The notes below the pieces were generated by a model, which was not told where the DNA came from, made no database searches, and saw only the letters and a list, made by a program, of their open reading frames with translations. 64,000 nt of DNA from Eutypa lata (lineage: Eukaryota; Ascomycota; Sordariomycetes; Xylariales; Diatrypaceae), in NCBI GenBank assembly GCA_022661535.1, contig JAKULF010000001.1:1488001-1552000 (forward strand), in the 5' to 3' direction. Numbering within the stretch: position 1 is the stretch's first letter; each line of letters begins with the position of its first letter. Positions 20,474 to 31,167 of this stretch are shown here, piece after piece. A program made the position numbers and the translations under genes.

Positions 20474-21967
20474 CTAGTTATCACCTTCCTCTTGTATCTG
20501 CAACAGCGAGGTCTCATTCAGTAGCCTTTCTTTGAGATCCAGATACTGGAGGATACATGCGCGCCCTTGGATCTGCTCAGCATCTAGATCAATTCTTGAA
20601 CCCATCCAGAGTTCCATGATCTCAAGCCGCGGCATCAGTTTTGCGGCTTTGCTGGCTGCTGCAATCACGGTGCGGTAGTTGTTGGGCGAGAGGAAGCAGC
20701 TTATTGCGTACAAAAACGGAACCGTTATTGCTCTAGTGGCAATAACGCTATTTATACTGCGACACAGCTGAAGAGCGAAAGGAATCTAAGACACTCCCAT
20801 TTTCTTCCGCGTTCGAGGGCTCTGACTTGTCTGTGCAGAGCATCCGGCACTGGCCAAAATTCATAGAAGAAATCCCTTGCATCGATAAGTTTGCCAACGT
20901 GCAACTCCTCGAAGTTATGCCTCGTTCGTGCAAGATCTTGCCCTAGAAGCGGCGATACACCCCGAGCATGACGACCGTAGAGAAATTCATTGCGATCTTC
21001 GTATAAGGAAACTCGCTTCAAATGCTTGGCTTGTCTAAATATGTTCAGCAACAAAAAGTGATGGTCCGTATTCCGTACAACTGCGCCAATATGGTTGCGC
21101 CTTTCTTGTCCGCGCCACGCCTCATATCTGAAGTTTGTGATTTCAGGGGTGGACCGAAATATTGCAGCCAGGGAATCAGTGGCTGATAATGCCCTCAAGA
21201 ATTGTCGACGAATGCAAATCGATTGTATAGTTCTGACTTCAGGTAATGTTCCCAATTTCCTCGCGGAAGAGGCTCTTCGGTCAAATTTTAGTCCTTCAGG
21301 GTGTCCGAAAATTCTCAAAGCGGTGTCCAAGTCCGGCAAAACGGTTCTTCGCTTCATCCAACCATGTGCCGGATCATAATAACGCTGAGGTTGGCCACGT
21401 TGGGTTCGTTTCCACGCGGTGTCATTGATGCGGCGTTGCAGAGGTTTGCAGCAATGGATTGCGTCACTCGGAGAATGAGCACTCAGCTCTAGCGTGATCC
21501 CACCACAGTGCCGTGTCCCCCAGGTGGCGAAGAATAGCGAACAAATCCCATACGGCATTTGTGAATAGCTTGTTGTGGTCCTGTCTTTCTTCAGAAGATT
21601 CAGGCTTAGTGCAATCATTGCAGCCGTATGCTGGAAGCTCCAAACGCAACCAAACCCATTTGACAAATGCTACGCGCTCCCCTTGCACGATGTCTCCGAA
21701 TTTCTTGATGTCGGATTGGTGCAGAATTAGCCGTTTAAATAGAACCGGCTCAAAAAACTCTTGCCATTGCCTGCAAACGGCAGCGTAAACACTGGCTTGA
21801 GACTCAAGTTCAGCCGATTCCACTAGATAATTGAGGATCATGAGCTGTAGCTCGGGTGGAAATCTGAGCCACGAGATTTCGGTATCGTATGGGGTTGTGG
21901 GAATCATCGTATAGTGTACTAAGCTGTTTCCTTTCACGGAACTACCAATGCGATGTTGATGTTCCAT
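20474..21967 (-). pseudogene. Fungal F-box-like protein, frameshifted
   Basis: The minus strand encodes a protein of a large fungal F-box-like family. It starts at 21967, with an F-box-like segment LRFPPELQLMILNYLVESA. The first frame runs to about 21480 (LWWDHARAEC), then the conserved continuation ELSAHSPSD appears in another frame, so a one-base indel lies near 21478-21500. The second frame continues through LPEVRTIQSICIRRQFLR, NFRYEAWRG and VSLYEDRNEFLYG to a stop at 20752. The C-terminal block, with AASKAAKLMPRLEIMELWMG, is in a separate open piece at 20474-20713. A 9-bp inverted repeat sits exactly in the gap. Intact relatives would be SCF ubiquitin-ligase substrate adaptors; this copy is most likely non-functional. 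Confidence 0.72.
20723..20747. repeat. Perfect 9-bp inverted repeat at the break in the F-box gene
   Basis: cgttattgc (20723-20731) and gcaataacg (20739-20747) are perfect inverted arms around a 7-bp loop. They lie between the stop at 20752 and the C-terminal piece ending at 20713, where the gene loses its frame. This may be a small insertion footprint or a chance hairpin. Confidence 0.5.
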
Positions 21968-23150
21968 TAAACCAGGTGCTTTGGTGCAGTTAACAATGCG
22001 GGAAATGAAGTTGGGAGGAGAAAAGTTAAATGGTGTTATGAAATTTTCCGAGCTGCTTTTGTAATGCCAAAAATTTCAAGTTCTTAAAACTATTGCTATG
22101 GCATACACTGGTTAGAATATCTATAGTTTTAGCTGGTGAGTCAGGTTTGGACTATGTGGTAATGTTAGCTCCGAACTCTTATATAAGTATGTATAAAGGT
22201 AAGCTCACATACCGGTTCCCTTTCCTACTGTTTCATTTTTTTAGTTCCTTATTTTAATTATTACGTTATTATTCTTGGGCTGTAATACTTATACCACGCA
22301 TAGCCTTGGCGAGAGCTACGGGGAAAATGAAACTAGTAAGATGCCTCGCTGCTTCACTAGTGTAAACCCGCCCAACCTTTAGTATTATTTTTAAATTGTA
22401 TAAGGTTAATAGGTTATCCTTATTATTGATTAGGAGGGTATAATTATATTGTATTTTCTAAGTCTACAATGACGGTTAAAGACCCGTCGAGACTGTACAT
22501 ATAGGGCCTTGTCCATCTCACCTGCTACCATTGTAAATAATATAATAACATTAACATTTATTTAAATTGAATGTGTAGGATATTTGGTGGGATAGCAAAG
22601 TAATGGCTGAAAGCCACCAGGTCAAACGGGGGAATGCAAGTGTCGGACGTCACCATTCGGCGTTTGTAGCCGGATGGCACCCATATAGCTAGATTCCTGA
22701 CCTAGATATTCCTGACAATATATCAAGCTTCCTGAGACCGGTAAAATGACCCCTAACTCTTCACAGTAGTATACAGAATTGTTGCAAGTGATGCCAATTC
22801 GCCATAGGTCGGATAGACCTTTGGGAATGCCGTGTTTGCATGGTGATGAAGTCTTCACTATAAGCCTAGGTCTATACTTAATTTTAAGTGACTAATATAA
22901 ATAATAAGATATGTGTATCTAGCTTAATGAATCATATTGTTACTTAAACGGGTGAAAGCTATTAATATATAACTTGAACGAATATTAAAGTAGCATATTA
23001 AATGAGAACCACGACCCCTTCCCCACCCCCCAAAATAAGATTACTGTCTTTTAATAAAATCCTTATAAGAGTATCCTGTTTTCTCCAGTTGACTTATTCC
23101 CTTAGGTCAACACTTTATCATTCATCGTAAAAGGAAAGGTATACTCAGAA
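21968..23150. other. AT-rich intergenic region without a supported gene
   Basis: About 1.2 kb, very AT-rich between 22380 and 22620 and between 22870 and 23050. The one frame of note (22622-22858 minus, 78 codons) has no recognised motif or splice support. Confidence 0.45.
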
Positions 23151-24062
23151 TCAAGAAGTCCTACCTCCGATCCGCCTCGGCCTCAGCTCCTTGTACTGCC
23201 TATTCGGTATAGCGCGAACCTTGGCACCGAATCCTTCCTCGTTAGCCATCTCCTGGAACTTGATCAAATCAGCTCGCTCAATGACCTTCAGTTTTTGTTC
23301 CGGCATGTTGTCCCAGAGACAATGCGGTTTCCTAGTCCACGAAGATCCAAAATCTACAAGAAGCCCACCCTTGAAGTTTGCGGGATGGATGTCGTGGTTC
23401 AGCACGCCGTGCCTGTTCAGCCACTTAATACCTTTTAGCATTCTTTTCAATGCAGGGACGTCCATCACTACGTCGTGGTCGACATATTCTTTCACAATAG
23501 CGCGGACTGGACTCCCTTCAGCCTTCCTACGATATTCGTCGTCGCGCGGGATATCCCAAAGCTCTGCCCCGTAACTAGCAACTACCTCCTCGTCCGTCTT
23601 CTTCAATGCCATGAAGCCATAACAGTGCGCAAAATTGCGCCTCCTTAGGTTCTGCTCTTGTTGTTTCTCTTGGATGTGGGCGTATGCACGACACTCGGCG
23701 TAGAACGGATCGGTGTGGAAAGCCAGCATCTCGTCTGTCACCTTCCTCCCCCGAATTGGGCCGAGGTCGGCCCTGTAGGTAGAAGGCTTGAAGAACTTGA
23801 ACTAAAAAGTCATTTAGCTAGAAGCTGGCAGTTGTCTAGGGACCCAGCAACTTACAACTTTTAGAGCGTACACCTCCGCGTTAATTTCGACTTTGAAGAC
23901 GTAGGCTTGGCCACTCGATAGGGGCGTTTCTGGCTCACTGATCAACTCTTTCCAATTGATTGATGCATTTCGGTGCGGAAAAGTCTTTAGCTTTGGGCCC
24001 TCACAAGGGGGTAGCTCAAGGGCAGACAGGAGGCGACGGTTCTCTTTAACTCCGCCTGCCAT
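23151..24062 (-). CDS. FTA2-like (kinetochore Sim4-complex subunit family) protein
   Basis: Two exons, 23856-24062 and 23151-23801, join in phase 0 across a 54-nt intron (donor gtaagt, acceptor tttttag) and encode 285 residues. The sequence follows the fungal FTA2-like pattern, a diverged kinase-like fold. It has LPPCEGPKLK (17-26), YVFKVEINAEVYALKV at the splice junction, DPFYAECRAYAHI, IVKEYVDHD, LKGIKWLNRHGVLNHDIHPA and NFKGGLLVDFGSSW. NHDIHPANFKGG and LVDFGS align with the catalytic and metal loops of kinases. The family name comes from the fission yeast Sim4/COMA centromere complex, but most filamentous-fungal members are numerous paralogues of unknown role, so a kinetochore function should not be assumed. 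Confidence 0.75.
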
Positions 24063-24782
24063 AATTTATGAAGGGCTCTCGCCAGAGGGGTTGCGTGCGT
24101 CTCCCGGAGAGAGACTGGGTTGGACTCTTGGGGTAGGCCTCGGATTAAAACATATTGTTACATGGCTGCTGCACATCGGCAACGTATCGCATGTATTATA
24201 GAGGAAATTATACCACTTACCAAGAGCTGCAGCTTATATTCAATGGCGATAAAACGGGAGCCCCTTAATGGTGGAGAGACCTATCGTCGGTGCTCAACGT
24301 TACATGGTATATACAGTAGAAGCTGCCATGCATATAACTTACACTCCCTACACGCCTTTTTCCCGCATTTCCATTTGTAGTGCTACCAGGGGATGGTATT
24401 GGGAGGTGAGTCACAATAATGAGTCTAGGATATGTATAAAGGGAGATCTCCGCTACTACCAAGGACAGTTGCTATGCTACCATTATATCAACACCTCGAA
24501 GTTTGTAAGATCAGCCAGTCCGTCACCATTCAGGGGAAGGTCTAGGAGATTTTGCGAGAAGAATCGAGGCTAAATATATTCACCATTGTGTATGATCCGC
24601 AATTTTGAATGACTCCGAAGTAAGCGCCCCAAAGTATTTCATTGATCTGTTGGGGATACCAGAGTTGAATGATATGCTTCTCATTATTATTATATTGGCT
24701 CTTTTGTGGCCGACTTCCGTGAATTCTTTTATGAACGGGAACTTAATCAATCTGATCAGGAAGTGGTTTGAACTCCCATTCA
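24063..24782. other. Intergenic region, nothing recognised
   Basis: About 720 bp between the FTA2-like gene (minus strand) and the large pseudogene (plus strand), presumably the two former promoters. The short open frames on both strands lack motifs. Confidence 0.45.
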
Positions 24783-26458
24783 ATGCCGTGCGAAACAGCA
24801 GCAAGCATCCTAGAGTACCTCACCGCGAAGAACCCAGATCTGGTTTACGATGAGCAACCAAAGGCGCTCCAGACCTCACGTCGACCCTGGGCGTTCCCTA
24901 TGCAGGTAGAGGAGGTAAGCAGTTTCCCCTTTCTTTTCCCCTTCTCCTTGTTCCATCTCATTGTAGATTAAGGGGCAGTTACCGATTCTAGATGTTTCAG
25001 TGGGAGGATTTTACCTTCGATACCCTAGAAAAGATGTTTAGTGGTGAGCTGATTGAGGAGTGTCTGCGTGCGCGAGAGTTGTACTATGTTCAGCCCCCGC
25101 TTATCCCGAATGTGGATTGCGTCGATACTGGCGAGGATGCAGCCGTCGACATCCTAGGGAAATGGACAAACAGAATCGTGAACACGGCGCTCGAGGCCGT
25201 TGGGGATGCCCTAAGCCCCGTGAGCTGGGTTGTAACAAGCCGGGCAGCCCAGGTAAACCGCAGTTCAAAGCCTTCGGGGTCGACAAAGACCAAAGAAAGA
25301 GCGAAACTCCTCCATCGAGCGGCGAGGCCGGCCAGGAACCTGTCCAAGTCTCAGAAACAAGGCTACTGCAGACCCGACGGAGCCGGGATCTCTGTGGGAC
25401 GAAGCCCTATGCAACAACAATCCCCACCTCCGAATTCGAAGAACAATGGCGGTAGTAAACATAGAAAGACAGATAATCAAGATCGTGTACCGCTGCTACG
25501 ACCTAAGCCTAACAGCCAGCTCCCTATGGAGATTAAGCCGGGCAGCAAGTGGAGCAGCGACAAGGTGCTTGGAAAGGGTGAGGGCTGGAACGAGTACTGG
25601 TATCAGACCAACGTGGCAGCACCGATTCGACAAATCTTCACATACTGTGTCGAAGCAAAGGCCCGGTACGGCTGCATCGTGACAACGAAAGAGGTCGTTG
25701 TAGTGGGGATTAGACCACGGAAGTAAGGGCCAGTCCAAGCATCCCAACCATCCTCCCCTACTCCCAATACTACCCATCCTACCCCAGAGGATGAGCTAGT
25801 ACAGGCGCTGGTCGACGACGGGCTTTTAGAGTTCAAATCCATTCCATGGAAAGAGCACCACCACAGGCGTAACGAAGTTGATGATAGTGAAGAGGAAGGC
25901 AGAATCCACAACACAGACGGCAATATTGACACCTGCAAGACAATGACCATGAACCTTGCCATATGGTTCCAACACATCCTGGCAGGCAACAACCACCAGT
26001 TGCAGTAGAGGTACGGTCTACTTCGAGAGGAAATGCTGAAACGGAATACGAAGGCGAGAATTTGAGAGTCCAAACCGGCTAGTACTCCCGATTTAGTAGG
26101 AATAGGCTCATTCGCAAGCACAACAGCAAACTCCTTCTCAACGGAGCTCCCAGAGCAGCGGGTAAGTCAAGTCTCCGTGCCTGAAGACAGATGGACAGGC
26201 AAAAATTAGGAGAAAGTACTGAAACTAGTGACTGATACTCGAAAGTCTCAGAATTATCACAAGATGGATTACCTGCAGAGAAGTTTTGCCACTACGGCCA
26301 CAGAAGAGAGCGTACTCGGGGCAAGCTTTACTTCTGATGGTAGCCTGAAGAGGAAGCACAGAGACGCCTCTGATAGCGACGGTGTTTGTGATGGTGAACG
26401 CGCACCTGGCCCGAAGAGACGAGCGAGAGGTCGACCGCCTCGAACGCCTAGGGTATGA
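24783..26458 (+). pseudogene. Large fungal hypothetical protein gene with four in-frame stops
   Basis: Exon 1 is 24783-24914, followed by a 77-nt intron (donor gtaagc, acceptor ttctag) and exon 2 from 24992. The protein starts MPCETAASILEYLTAKNPD and has RRPWAFPMQVEE before the intron, then FQWEDFTFDTLEKMF, ECLRARELYYVQPP, PIRQIFTYCVEAKARYGCIV and, later, LEFKSIPWKEHH and LAIWFQHILAGNN. The last residues are basic (KRRARGRPPRTPRV, AT-hook-like). It belongs to a widespread fungal hypothetical family; ARYGCIV-TTKEVVVVGIRP resembles the end of a nuclease-like fold, but that is inference. The frame is collinear for about 535 codons, yet is cut by TAA 25724-25726, TAG 26006-26008, TGA 26063-26065 and TAG 26207-26209, all one C-to-T step from CAA, CAG or CGA. 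Confidence 0.75.
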
Positions 26459-27137
26459 GCGTTAGGATATGAGCGCCTGACATAGCGTAAACTTGCTTAC
26501 GCCTTCCCTATGATTTCATTTTACGTTTTATATAGAAACGGCGGTGATAATGATCATGACAATATACACATATAAACACACACGAGACCCCTGATCTTTT
26601 ATATTTACAGCGCAATAAAAGTTGGCTATCGAAGGCTTCCTATAGACCATGAGATATGGGCTAAATACAGTGTATCTATAAACTATCATGCCTTCAAATA
26701 AAGTATATTAAACTCGTGCAATTTCTTGTTTTTAGCTCCGACTTAAGTGTAAAGTATATACAAAGAGTGCTTCGCCCCCCATTGAAAGGCAATAACGCTA
26801 TATATATATTCGTTGTGACACCCCCTGAAGACATTAACCTGTTATAATCTGATACCTATACTTTACTTTCCCATAAAATACGACATTAATAATTGTCAAA
26901 TATACTTAGTACGTGCTGCAATGACGTTCCCCACAACACATTACACTTTCGCTTTCTAGCACGAACAATATCTCCAATAATCACCTCTCGGGGCCTATTG
27001 TGATATCGCGGGGGCTTCAATATCTGATGCATTACATGATTTGACGAACTGATAGGGAGTATTCGAGTCTCTGCAGGTAGGGGTAAGCGCGACGGTGGAT
27101 ATGTGCTTTATAGTCTCCCTATAGCAAAGCGTATAAG
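26459..27137. other. AT-rich intergenic region, nothing recognised
   Basis: About 680 bp with poly-AT stretches and a short TA-dinucleotide run near 26800. No coding exon. Confidence 0.5.
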
Positions 27138-27629
27138 TCAGCAAAACGTGTGCTCAGAAGTACCTACTTTAGACTTTAAAAAAAATACGAACCCTTCATC
27201 ACACATCCAGGACTGGTTCACTGCAAGGTCCCATGTATCCCAATTGAACCGCGCACTTGTTCTGAGCGGAGTCTCCTCCCCATCGATGTCTAGGGATCGA
27301 TTCCCGCAGTCGTGCCAGAGATGGTTCGTGTTTGGATACTCGCCGTTCACCATGGCAGTCACGAAGCTGCAGGCGGTTCCTACATCATTGGCCTTGTTGA
27401 CTACCTCAAATCCTACCTGCGACGAGTTCGGTGGCACGTCGAAACTGCCAGGCGCGGTTTCATACTTGAGATACCCTACACCGTGGACAAAGAATGTAGT
27501 CGGTGGAAATCCATCGGCACACCTTGATCCCTGATACTCTTCATTTAGTATTCTATGATCCAAGGTAGCTTCGCTATGAAGTTGCGCATGCGTTAATTGT
27601 AACGAGAAAGCTAGTGCACTGATAATCAT
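27138..27629 (-). CDS. Small secreted protein, candidate effector-like
   Basis: Single exon, 163 residues. The N-terminus MIISALAFSLQLTHA is a plausible signal peptide with cleavage before Gln16. The mature part contains five cysteines (GSRCADG, TACSFV, HDCGNR, WMCDEG and the terminal TFC) and three N-x-S/T sequons, consistent with a small extracellular, disulfide-stabilised protein. The family is not recognised; the size and cysteine content fit the broad class of fungal secreted effector-like proteins, but no host role can be inferred. The start is the only in-frame ATG giving a signal peptide. Confidence 0.65.
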   Translation of the reverse strand: MIISALAFSLQLTHAQLHSEATLDHRILNEEYQGSRCADGFPPTTFFVHGVGYLKYETAPGSFDVPPNSSQVGFEVVNKANDVGTACSFVTAMVNGEYPNTNHLWHDCGNRSLDIDGEETPLRTSARFNWDTWDLAVNQSWMCDEGFVFFLKSKVGTSEHTFC

Positions 27630-28093
27630 TGTTCAGGCCTTGTGCTAGGTTTAAAATGTAGTTGCGAAGGAATATGTTTCTTTACAGAGCGGTCTCGTCC
27701 CAATAAATACGATCATTGCATGGTTGGAGGTGGTACTGCCCAAGAGGAGAAATTTAATTAAACCCCTATATAGAATGTGCCATCTGGGTGCCAAAGTGGA
27801 CTTTAGCCGGAAGTCCTGAAAACCAGTTACAGCTCCATCGCACACACGGTAATTGAAGGGATGTGTAGATCCAAGAAGGACGTAGTCACATGCAGATACT
27901 AAACTTAATATATATGCAACAAGGCGGCACAGTATGGTGTAGGTAGCAATGATCTTGCCAATTATCCCAAGGAAAGTTTCGGGCAGGGGAATCGTTGGCC
28001 TTTTTTGGTCTTTAAGTGCTTGCAATATTGAGATATGTCATAGGGTGGACCCCCTATATTACTGTGAAAGTATACTCGTGACTTTCGGTATGC
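27630..28093. other. Intergenic region with a weak minus-strand open frame
   Basis: A 124-codon minus-strand frame (27651-28025) contains a hydrophobic stretch (TYTILCRLVAYILSLVSA) but no recognised motif. Its codon composition is not clearly that of the neighbours, and I do not call it a gene. Confidence 0.35.
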
Positions 28094-28631
28094 CTAACAC
28101 TTCGTAGGACACCGTAGTCCCCCCCACTCTTGGAACGGGTTATCAACTAAACTCTCCCGCTTCAAAAGCTCGTAGTGAGCGAAAGGTTGTGAACCTTTTA
28201 TGAGGAGATAAGCAGGCTCAAGGTCCTGGGAAAACAATCTGTTAGAGTATGTGGGAACCGCCTGTTTATCAGCTTGTGGGGGGTTTATAATATTGCCAAT
28301 GTTTACGTAATAGAAGTCCGAGTGCACAATGTTCCCTGGTATCCTTTGAAGTAAACCATACATCTTTACTTCATAGATGTGGCTATTAACGGTAAATATA
28401 CTTCCTGACACGGGGTCTGCCTAGAAGAAAACAGGAACACATCAACTGAGGGCGTTGGTTTTGAGACATCTAGATGCCGCTCCTAACGTGAATCTAGATA
28501 GGGATGTGGTCAAAAATTGATACCAGCAGATACTTGACAAGACACCCGCGAGACGCCAGACTCAATTTAGGAGCGAGAAGCAAAAATTCTTGTTCGAACA
28601 CATCAGGCAAGTAGACTTGCCCGACTTGCAT
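28094..28631 (-). CDS. Possible two-exon small protein, unrecognised
   Basis: Exon 1, 28524-28631, starts at an ATG and encodes 36 residues (MQVGQVYLPDVFEQEFLLLA and on). It could join in phase 0, through a 103-nt intron with donor gtatca and a pyrimidine-rich acceptor ttcttctag, to exon 2, 28094-28420. That exon reads ADPVSGSIFTVNSHIYEVKM, YVNIGNIINPPQ, DLEPAYLLIKG and ends PTKC. The product would be about 144 residues with no obvious signal peptide. The exon 2 frame is convincingly protein-like; the exon 1 assignment is less sure. The family is unknown. Confidence 0.4.
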
Positions 28632-29829
28632 GCGAAGTAGCGGCTTATATGGTAAAGATATGAGTATTTTTTAGACCTAACTTTGTCGTTAGGTATGTCT
28701 CAGTGAATATCGAAGCATGTTCCTGAAGTAGGTGAGTTGTCTTGGGTTGAGCCCATTGGAAGGTCCTCTTTCAGCTCTTCAGCCCTAACGTCTTGTATTA
28801 ACTGTGGCCAAGCAGCGCCACGTCACTCGTCTCGTTACACGGTGAAACGGTAAAAACGGCTTGAACCACAAACCTTGGCTACATTTTCGTATTCTCATTT
28901 TAAGCCACAAGGACCAATCAGAATAGAATCACTTTTGTATTGGGAAATTATTGTTCCATTGCCATGCTTCGATAGTCCCGAAAACCCACATGGTTTGCCT
29001 GTTCACCGATATGGCGCTTCCGAACTTCCAATTCCTCTTCCGAAAAAAAAGACTAGAACTCCACAGTGGAAGAGCCGTGGCCGGTTTATCCGATTGCAGG
29101 AGGGAGGGGGGCTTGATATGGAGGAGTCCAGAGGCTGATTCTGAAACGGACATAGCATCGTGGCAACACTTGGATATTTATCTTGTGATTCAATTGCTCA
29201 GCCCGTTAGCTATTTAACTAATGAAAACTTCATTTGATGTTTACCGCGTCGGCGGAAGATATTCGTATTCAAGATCATACCATAATCCTGTGTTGATGCG
29301 ACGTATTGGGGCCACTTGAGCGCCTAATGCATGGAAATAGGCCCCAAAGAATAGGCTATGTTAGGCAAGCCAGCTAGCCGGTTAGGCGGCTGCTCCACCA
29401 GTTAGCACTCCCGCAGCCCTCTTTAGGTGGAGTGTTCTGGCCCAGCCGATCGTATACCCCCAGTGCCCCAGCTGCTATAACTAAGTCAGCCATCTCGGGA
29501 TCATCCGACATTTGACAGTTACGATCCTAGTCAGCCACCCGGCACGGCTAACTATTGTTTTTATTAATTTTCTTCCCCTTTCCTTAAGGTCTTGCTTTCT
29601 CTTCCTCTTTTCTTACATATTGCTCATTTCATAGGGTTTGATCACCTATGGTCATGTCATGACAGTGTCCCAAGGAAGATGAAGCGTTGTAGATAACTAG
29701 TATAAATACTAGGGGGTATAACTTACGGCGTTTATAACATACGAGACTAGTTACCTAGTTTTCTGGGTACCTACTCGGGTAGAAAACACTTAAGACCTTG
29801 GGTGTTACCGGTTGGTGTTGTTTTCGACC
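28632..29829. other. Intergenic region, promoter side of the GH16-like gene
   Basis: About 1.2 kb without a supported coding exon. It has GC-richer words near 29370-29470 and a TATA-like tataaata at 29701-29708, some 120 bp before the GH16-like start codon. The short plus-strand open frames at 28875-29217 overlap each other and look incidental. Confidence 0.4.
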
Positions 29830-31041
29830 ATGATCGCTATGGAGGCCCCACGACATCTAGGGCAGAAAACGTCGTTGTTATGGATGATCCTGCTCGCCTC
29901 GCCTGCGCTCTCACAGGACTACCCGCAGGTAGCGAGCGACGACGAGTGTGAGTGCTACCGCACCAATGGCAGCGATGCCGCCTACTTCAAGACGCACCAG
30001 TTCTTCGATTTCCGGTCGCTTTCCGAGTACGCCGGCGTGCCGGACATCATCCCGGACGAATGGAACAGCAGCCACGCCCACGCGACTAGCGATTATTTCC
30101 TATCGGATAAATGGACCGACAACTGGGGGATACAGAGCTGGAACAACAGCGATATCCTCGCGCAGCAGCAGGCAGACGAGAAGGCGGGGCGCGAGACCAC
30201 CAGCGACGCCTTGTACCTGCTCGTCAACTCGCCCAACAACGTGTACATCGAAGCGGGGGACGACGGCGACGACGACAACGACAACACCTTCCTGACGATG
30301 CGGACGTCACGCGTAGGCCGCTTCCAGTCAGGGGCCGAGTTCGAGTCCGTCGCGACGGGCCTGCACTACCTCTCGGTGCGGATGCTCGCGCGAACGCGGG
30401 GCGACGCCGGCGGCGTGACGGCCATGTTCACGTACCGGGGCGCGTCGGACGGCGCGCTAGCGGAGGTGCAGGAGTCCGACCTGGAGATCCGGACGCTGGA
30501 CCCGGCGCGCAAGGTTCAGTACACCAACCAGCCGTCGTACACGGACGAGGGCGAGGAGGTGCCCGAAGCGACGCGCAACGCGACGCTGCCGCGCGGCACG
30601 CTCTGGACCGACTGGGCCGTCTACCGCATGGACTGGACGCCCACGCGCACCACGCACTACGTCGATGGCGACGAGGTCGCTGCTATCGCGTTCCAGAACC
30701 CGCGCGATCCGACGCAGGTCTACTTCAACTGCTGGAGCGATGGGGGTTCTTGGTCTGGGATCATGCGCGATGGCCGGCAAGCTGTGCTTCAGATTCAGTG
30801 GATCGAGATGGTCTTTAACCAGACCGACGTCAATGATGTACAGCCTTCGAAGAAGCGCGCCGACGGTGATGGGGGGTCGTGCCAGAAGGTCTGCAGTATT
30901 GATGAAACGGACACGGTTGGGACAGCTGTCCTCATCGAGGGCGCTGAAGGTGTAGCTTCGGCGATCTTGGGTCTTAGCGGTTGGCTACAACTCACATTAT
31001 GGATACCCCTTTTCACGATGTTTACGATAGGCATGAGTTAA
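29830..31041 (+). CDS. GH16-like glucanase/cell-surface protein with C-terminal hydrophobic anchor
   Basis: Single exon, 403 residues from the ATG at 29830 (an in-frame ATG at 29839 is also possible; the longer reading needs TTG). The N-terminus has a signal-peptide-like core (LLWMILLASPALSQ). A concanavalin-like GH16-type domain follows: SEYAGVPDIIPDEW (66-79), FLTMRT, FQSGAEFES, and the catalytic-type ESDLE at about 215-219, matching GH16 E-x-D-x-E. Later comes WTDWAVYRMDWTPTRTTHYV, then WSDGGSWSG. The C-terminus is hydrophobic (LQLTLWIPLFTMFTIGM) after a short linker, as in GPI-anchored fungal cell-wall enzymes. A likely role is cleavage or transfer of beta-glucans at the cell wall; substrate specificity cannot be read. 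An Asp-rich loop (EAGDDGDDDNDN, 141-152) is unusual. Confidence 0.8.
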   Translation: MIAMEAPRHLGQKTSLLWMILLASPALSQDYPQVASDDECECYRTNGSDAAYFKTHQFFDFRSLSEYAGVPDIIPDEWNSSHAHATSDYFLSDKWTDNWGIQSWNNSDILAQQQADEKAGRETTSDALYLLVNSPNNVYIEAGDDGDDDNDNTFLTMRTSRVGRFQSGAEFESVATGLHYLSVRMLARTRGDAGGVTAMFTYRGASDGALAEVQESDLEIRTLDPARKVQYTNQPSYTDEGEEVPEATRNATLPRGTLWTDWAVYRMDWTPTRTTHYVDGDEVAAIAFQNPRDPTQVYFNCWSDGGSWSGIMRDGRQAVLQIQWIEMVFNQTDVNDVQPSKKRADGDGGSCQKVCSIDETDTVGTAVLIEGAEGVASAILGLSGWLQLTLWIPLFTMFTIGMS

Positions 31042-31167
31042 AAACCATGATTCTTGAATGAAAGAAGAAAAACTGGCGGTTACGAATTCAGCATCTCAAA
31101 AGCGAAAAAATGTTTTCATTTTATATAGGCATGGTAGACAATAGATCAAAACCATTAATGAAGAGCA

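Noticed and set aside
27651..28025. 124-codon minus-strand frame with a hydrophobic segment
   Set aside because: No homology I recognise and no conserved features; kept only as a note in the intergenic entry.
30111..30818. 235-codon plus-strand frame inside the GH16-like gene
   Set aside because: Arg/Gly-rich alternative-frame translation of a GC-rich exon; the GH16 frame has signal peptide, catalytic motif and anchor.
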